This document shows, piece after piece, positions 62,090 through 64,000 of a DNA stretch of 64,000 nt (positions are counted from its first letter, which is position 1; each line of letters starts with the position of its first letter). Both the position numbers and the translations under genes were made by a program. Source of the stretch: Symbiodinium natans (lineage: Eukaryota > Sar > Dinophyceae > Suessiales > Symbiodiniaceae); contig CAJNDS010002270.1 in the NCBI GenBank assembly GCA_905221605.1, positions 186,001 to 250,000 of the forward strand. Reading direction: 5' to 3'. The notes beneath the pieces are model-generated. The model was not told the origin of the DNA. It saw only the letters and a list, made by a program, of their open reading frames with translations, and searched no databases.

Positions 62090-63382
62090 GGTTTAGGGTT
62101 TAGGGTTTAGGGTTTAGGGCAGCGTGCTAGTGTTTCAGCTGCTGTGCATTTGGTGGCCGACGATTGGGTTAGAAGGGCTTAGAGGTGTAGTTTCTAGGGG
62201 TTTAGGAGTCTAGTGAGTTCAGTCGTAAGGGCTTTGGGGTGTGTCTGTTGAAGGGTTTTTGGGTTTAGAGCCGGGGTTTGAGTTTCTACTGTTCCGGGCC
62301 TTTGTTCAGTTTCAGAGCTGGGTTGTCGAATCAAGAAACCTATCGGTCCTAAAGCCCCCAAAAGGTTGCTCGTACTGGGTAGGCCTTAAACCCTAAACCC
62401 TAAACCTCCCTTGGGTTTTGCTTACTTTCCCCTCTGACGTTCAAGAGGATGAAAAGTTCGTAACTTCTTCGGAGGGTTTACAGGGCCAGCCTCCGTATAG
62501 GGTTTACGGCTTAGAGTCCTTGTGTCTGCGCCGGTCTAAGCGTAAGTACACGGGCCCTTAATGTAGTTCCTTAGTATGGGCCCTTAGTTTGTACAGGGTA
62601 CATAAAGGGGTATATAGGGGGTCCCCTCTAAAGGGCACAGACTAAGGGACCATGCAACTACCCCAAGAGCCGAAGGAGGGTTTAGGGTATAGGGTTTAGG
62701 GTTTAGGGTTTAGGGTTTAGGGTTAACTTTAGGGCTAGGGTTGAGGGTCCGATGACCTCTAAGTTGATCAGTCCATAAAGCGTGGCTTCAGGAAGTTTCG
62801 GGTTTAGATGTTGGGTTTAGGGTCTAGGGCCCTGACAGCCACAGTCTGTATACCATATAAATATTTTTGTATATATATATATGTATATATATGGTGTATA
62901 TATATATATATATATATATCTAGATTCACTATTTGGCTTAAGAACCACCAGAAGAATGAAGGATAATAATCCCGCTTGTGCCCTTGTAAGGAAGTATGAT
63001 TTTGTTCTTGGGGGGGTGTTCTTAAGCAAACCGGAGACCGCCAGCTCAACTGCTTTCTGGAGCAAGACAGTCCTGCTAAAAACCACTAACCCTTTAAAGG
63101 GTCTTGGATCTTGGGTACCCCCCCCCCCCCCCCCCCACACCAAAAAAAAAAATGTACTCGGAGCCAAGGCCAAGAGAGACCATGCGCTCATCAGCACCAT
63201 GTTCTACCATGAGACGTTCACAAGGCCAGGGTTTAGGGTTTAGGGTTTAGGGTTTGGGGTTTGGGGTTTGGGGCTTGGGGTTTGGGGTTTAGGGTTTAGG
63301 GTTTAGGGTTTAAGGTTTAGGGTTTAGGGTTTAGGGATTCCAAAACCCTCCATTCCCCTTTCGAAGGCCGCAGCGATTGCAG
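62090..63382. repeat. TTTAGGG arrays, GGGCCC-type element and microsatellite
   Basis: TTTAGGG fills 62088-62120, 62683-62725 and 63230-63335 (with TTTGGGG). A GTAAGTACACGGGCCC...GACCATGCAACTACCCC imperfect inverted repeat at 62544-62664 resembles the element at 30308. TA microsatellite fills 62865-62920. A C run lies at 63117-63135. ORFs at 62804-63243 overlap on both strands and are not supported. Confidence 0.7.
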
Positions 63383-63450
63383 TGCTTCATCGCCCTCTTG
63401 ACGGGCCTGCTGGCAGTCAACGCGGCCATGGACTTGGCTCCAGGGATTCG
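63383..63450 (+). CDS. Exon-like island with hydrophobic segment
   Basis: After GATTGCAG the frame reads CFIALLTGLLAVNAAMDLAP then GIRAFG. The first 14 residues are strongly hydrophobic. A second frame is open (VLHRPLDGPAGSQRGHGLGS). TTTAGGG-type repeats flank both sides. Confidence 0.35.
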
Positions 63451-64000
63451 GGCCTTTGGGGGTTTGGGGTATAGGGTTCAGGGTTTAGGGTGTGGGGTTT
63501 ATAGGGTTTAGGGTTTAGGGCTTCGCACTTCGTTATTTTGCCGTTCTCTTGTAAACTGCTATTTGCTGAACAACCCCCCCCACCCCCCCAAAAAAAGAAA
63601 GTTATCAACAACAAAAACAACATATTCCTGCATGGACAAAATCGGGATTGTTGTCTTTCGGATTTTTGTAGTGTTCTTAAGCAAATAGCTAGTATAAACA
63701 AAGCGAGCACCCTTTGTATTCCTAGGTTCCGCAGCTTTCCACCCCGCACCTAGCCAGCAAGCACCAAAACAAAAACGTAAACTCCAAACCCGAAACCCTA
63801 GATCCTAAACTCCCCAAACCCTAAACCAGCCCAGACCCGGGACTTCCCAGGCAGTTCATAGTCATCCTGGCACGATCCAGGAAGCCAAGGACGGTTTTTT
63901 GGGTTTCAGGGCTAAGGCTTGGGTTTGAGGTTTAGGGTTTAGGGTTTAGGGTTTAGGGTTTAGGGTTTAGGGTTTAGGGTTTAGGGTTTAGGGTTTAGGG
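63451..64000. repeat. TTTAGGG tracts to the window end
   Basis: Scattered TTTAGGG lies at 63475-63520. The stretch 63530-63770 is unique. Degenerate CCCTAAA lies at 63785-63825. A pure TTTAGGG array runs from 63928 to the end of the window and continues beyond it. No gene is seen. Confidence 0.8.

Noticed and set aside
1-64000. A true chromosome end
   Set aside because: Arrays occur in both orientations throughout and alternate with genes and elements. Neither end of the window shows a one-way terminal array that could be proved terminal.
1-64000. CRISPR array
   Set aside because: The short repeats are contiguous telomere-like or minisatellite units without unique spacers of constant length.
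1-64000. tRNA and rRNA genes
   Set aside because: No cloverleaf with TTCRANNY-type arm or rRNA-like block was noticed by eye. A covariance search was not possible.

Overview
The window looks like nuclear DNA of a dinoflagellate. Three things point there: pervasive 7-bp TTTAGGG/CCCTAAA repeats, split genes with GT or GC donors and AG(G) acceptors that all read on the + strand, and protein families that I recognise only from dinoflagellate gene sets. The assignment rests on memory and motif reading. No search was run, and genus or species cannot be given.

There are two sequence regimes. Regime 1 (about 1-38 kb and 59-64 kb) is a mosaic of hundreds of TTTAGGG/CCCTAAA tracts and their variants, small inverted-repeat elements, homopolymer runs and short GC-rich islands of 30-150 bp. 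About forty islands read as exons on the + strand, several of them single ankyrin repeats. Many share one layout: a CCCTAAA array upstream, a splice-acceptor-like AG, a short open exon, then a donor formed by the first unit of a TTTAGGG array (G|GTTTAGG). The introns between them would therefore begin and end with complementary telomere-like arrays.

Regime 2 (about 38.2-59.2 kb) is nearly free of telomere-like repeats. It is a gene island, all + strand, with AT-rich microsatellites and many AGCGCT palindromes in introns and spacers. In order it holds gene A (40.3-43.0 kb, acidic/basic protein with KRKPKKK and APMAEL repeats), gene B (43.5-45.4 kb, cytosine-methyltransferase-like), gene C (46.3-47.2 kb, intronless repeat protein), a small SR-like ORF (47.5-47.8 kb), gene D (50.0-52.9 kb, dinoflagellate-type unknown), the end of gene E (54.2-54.4 kb) and gene F (55.4-58.2 kb, possibly transposase-related). 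Its composition suggests a large mobile or amplified cassette, but no outer ends were identified.

Small mobile elements are abundant in regime 1. The best is a 112-115 bp element present four times in one orientation with 4-5 bp target duplications. It has imperfect terminal inverted repeats and a paired core stem kept by wobble changes. Removing one copy (27.8 kb) or another (37.7 kb) with one target duplication joins two open coding-like stretches, so it behaves as a MITE inserted in genes or as an introner. At least four CCCTAAA tracts interrupt other repeats or duplicated sequence, which indicates that the telomere-like blocks themselves are insertions.

Exon ends are inferred by eye from reading frame and splice-like dinucleotides. 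Expect errors of one or a few bases, and missed exons.
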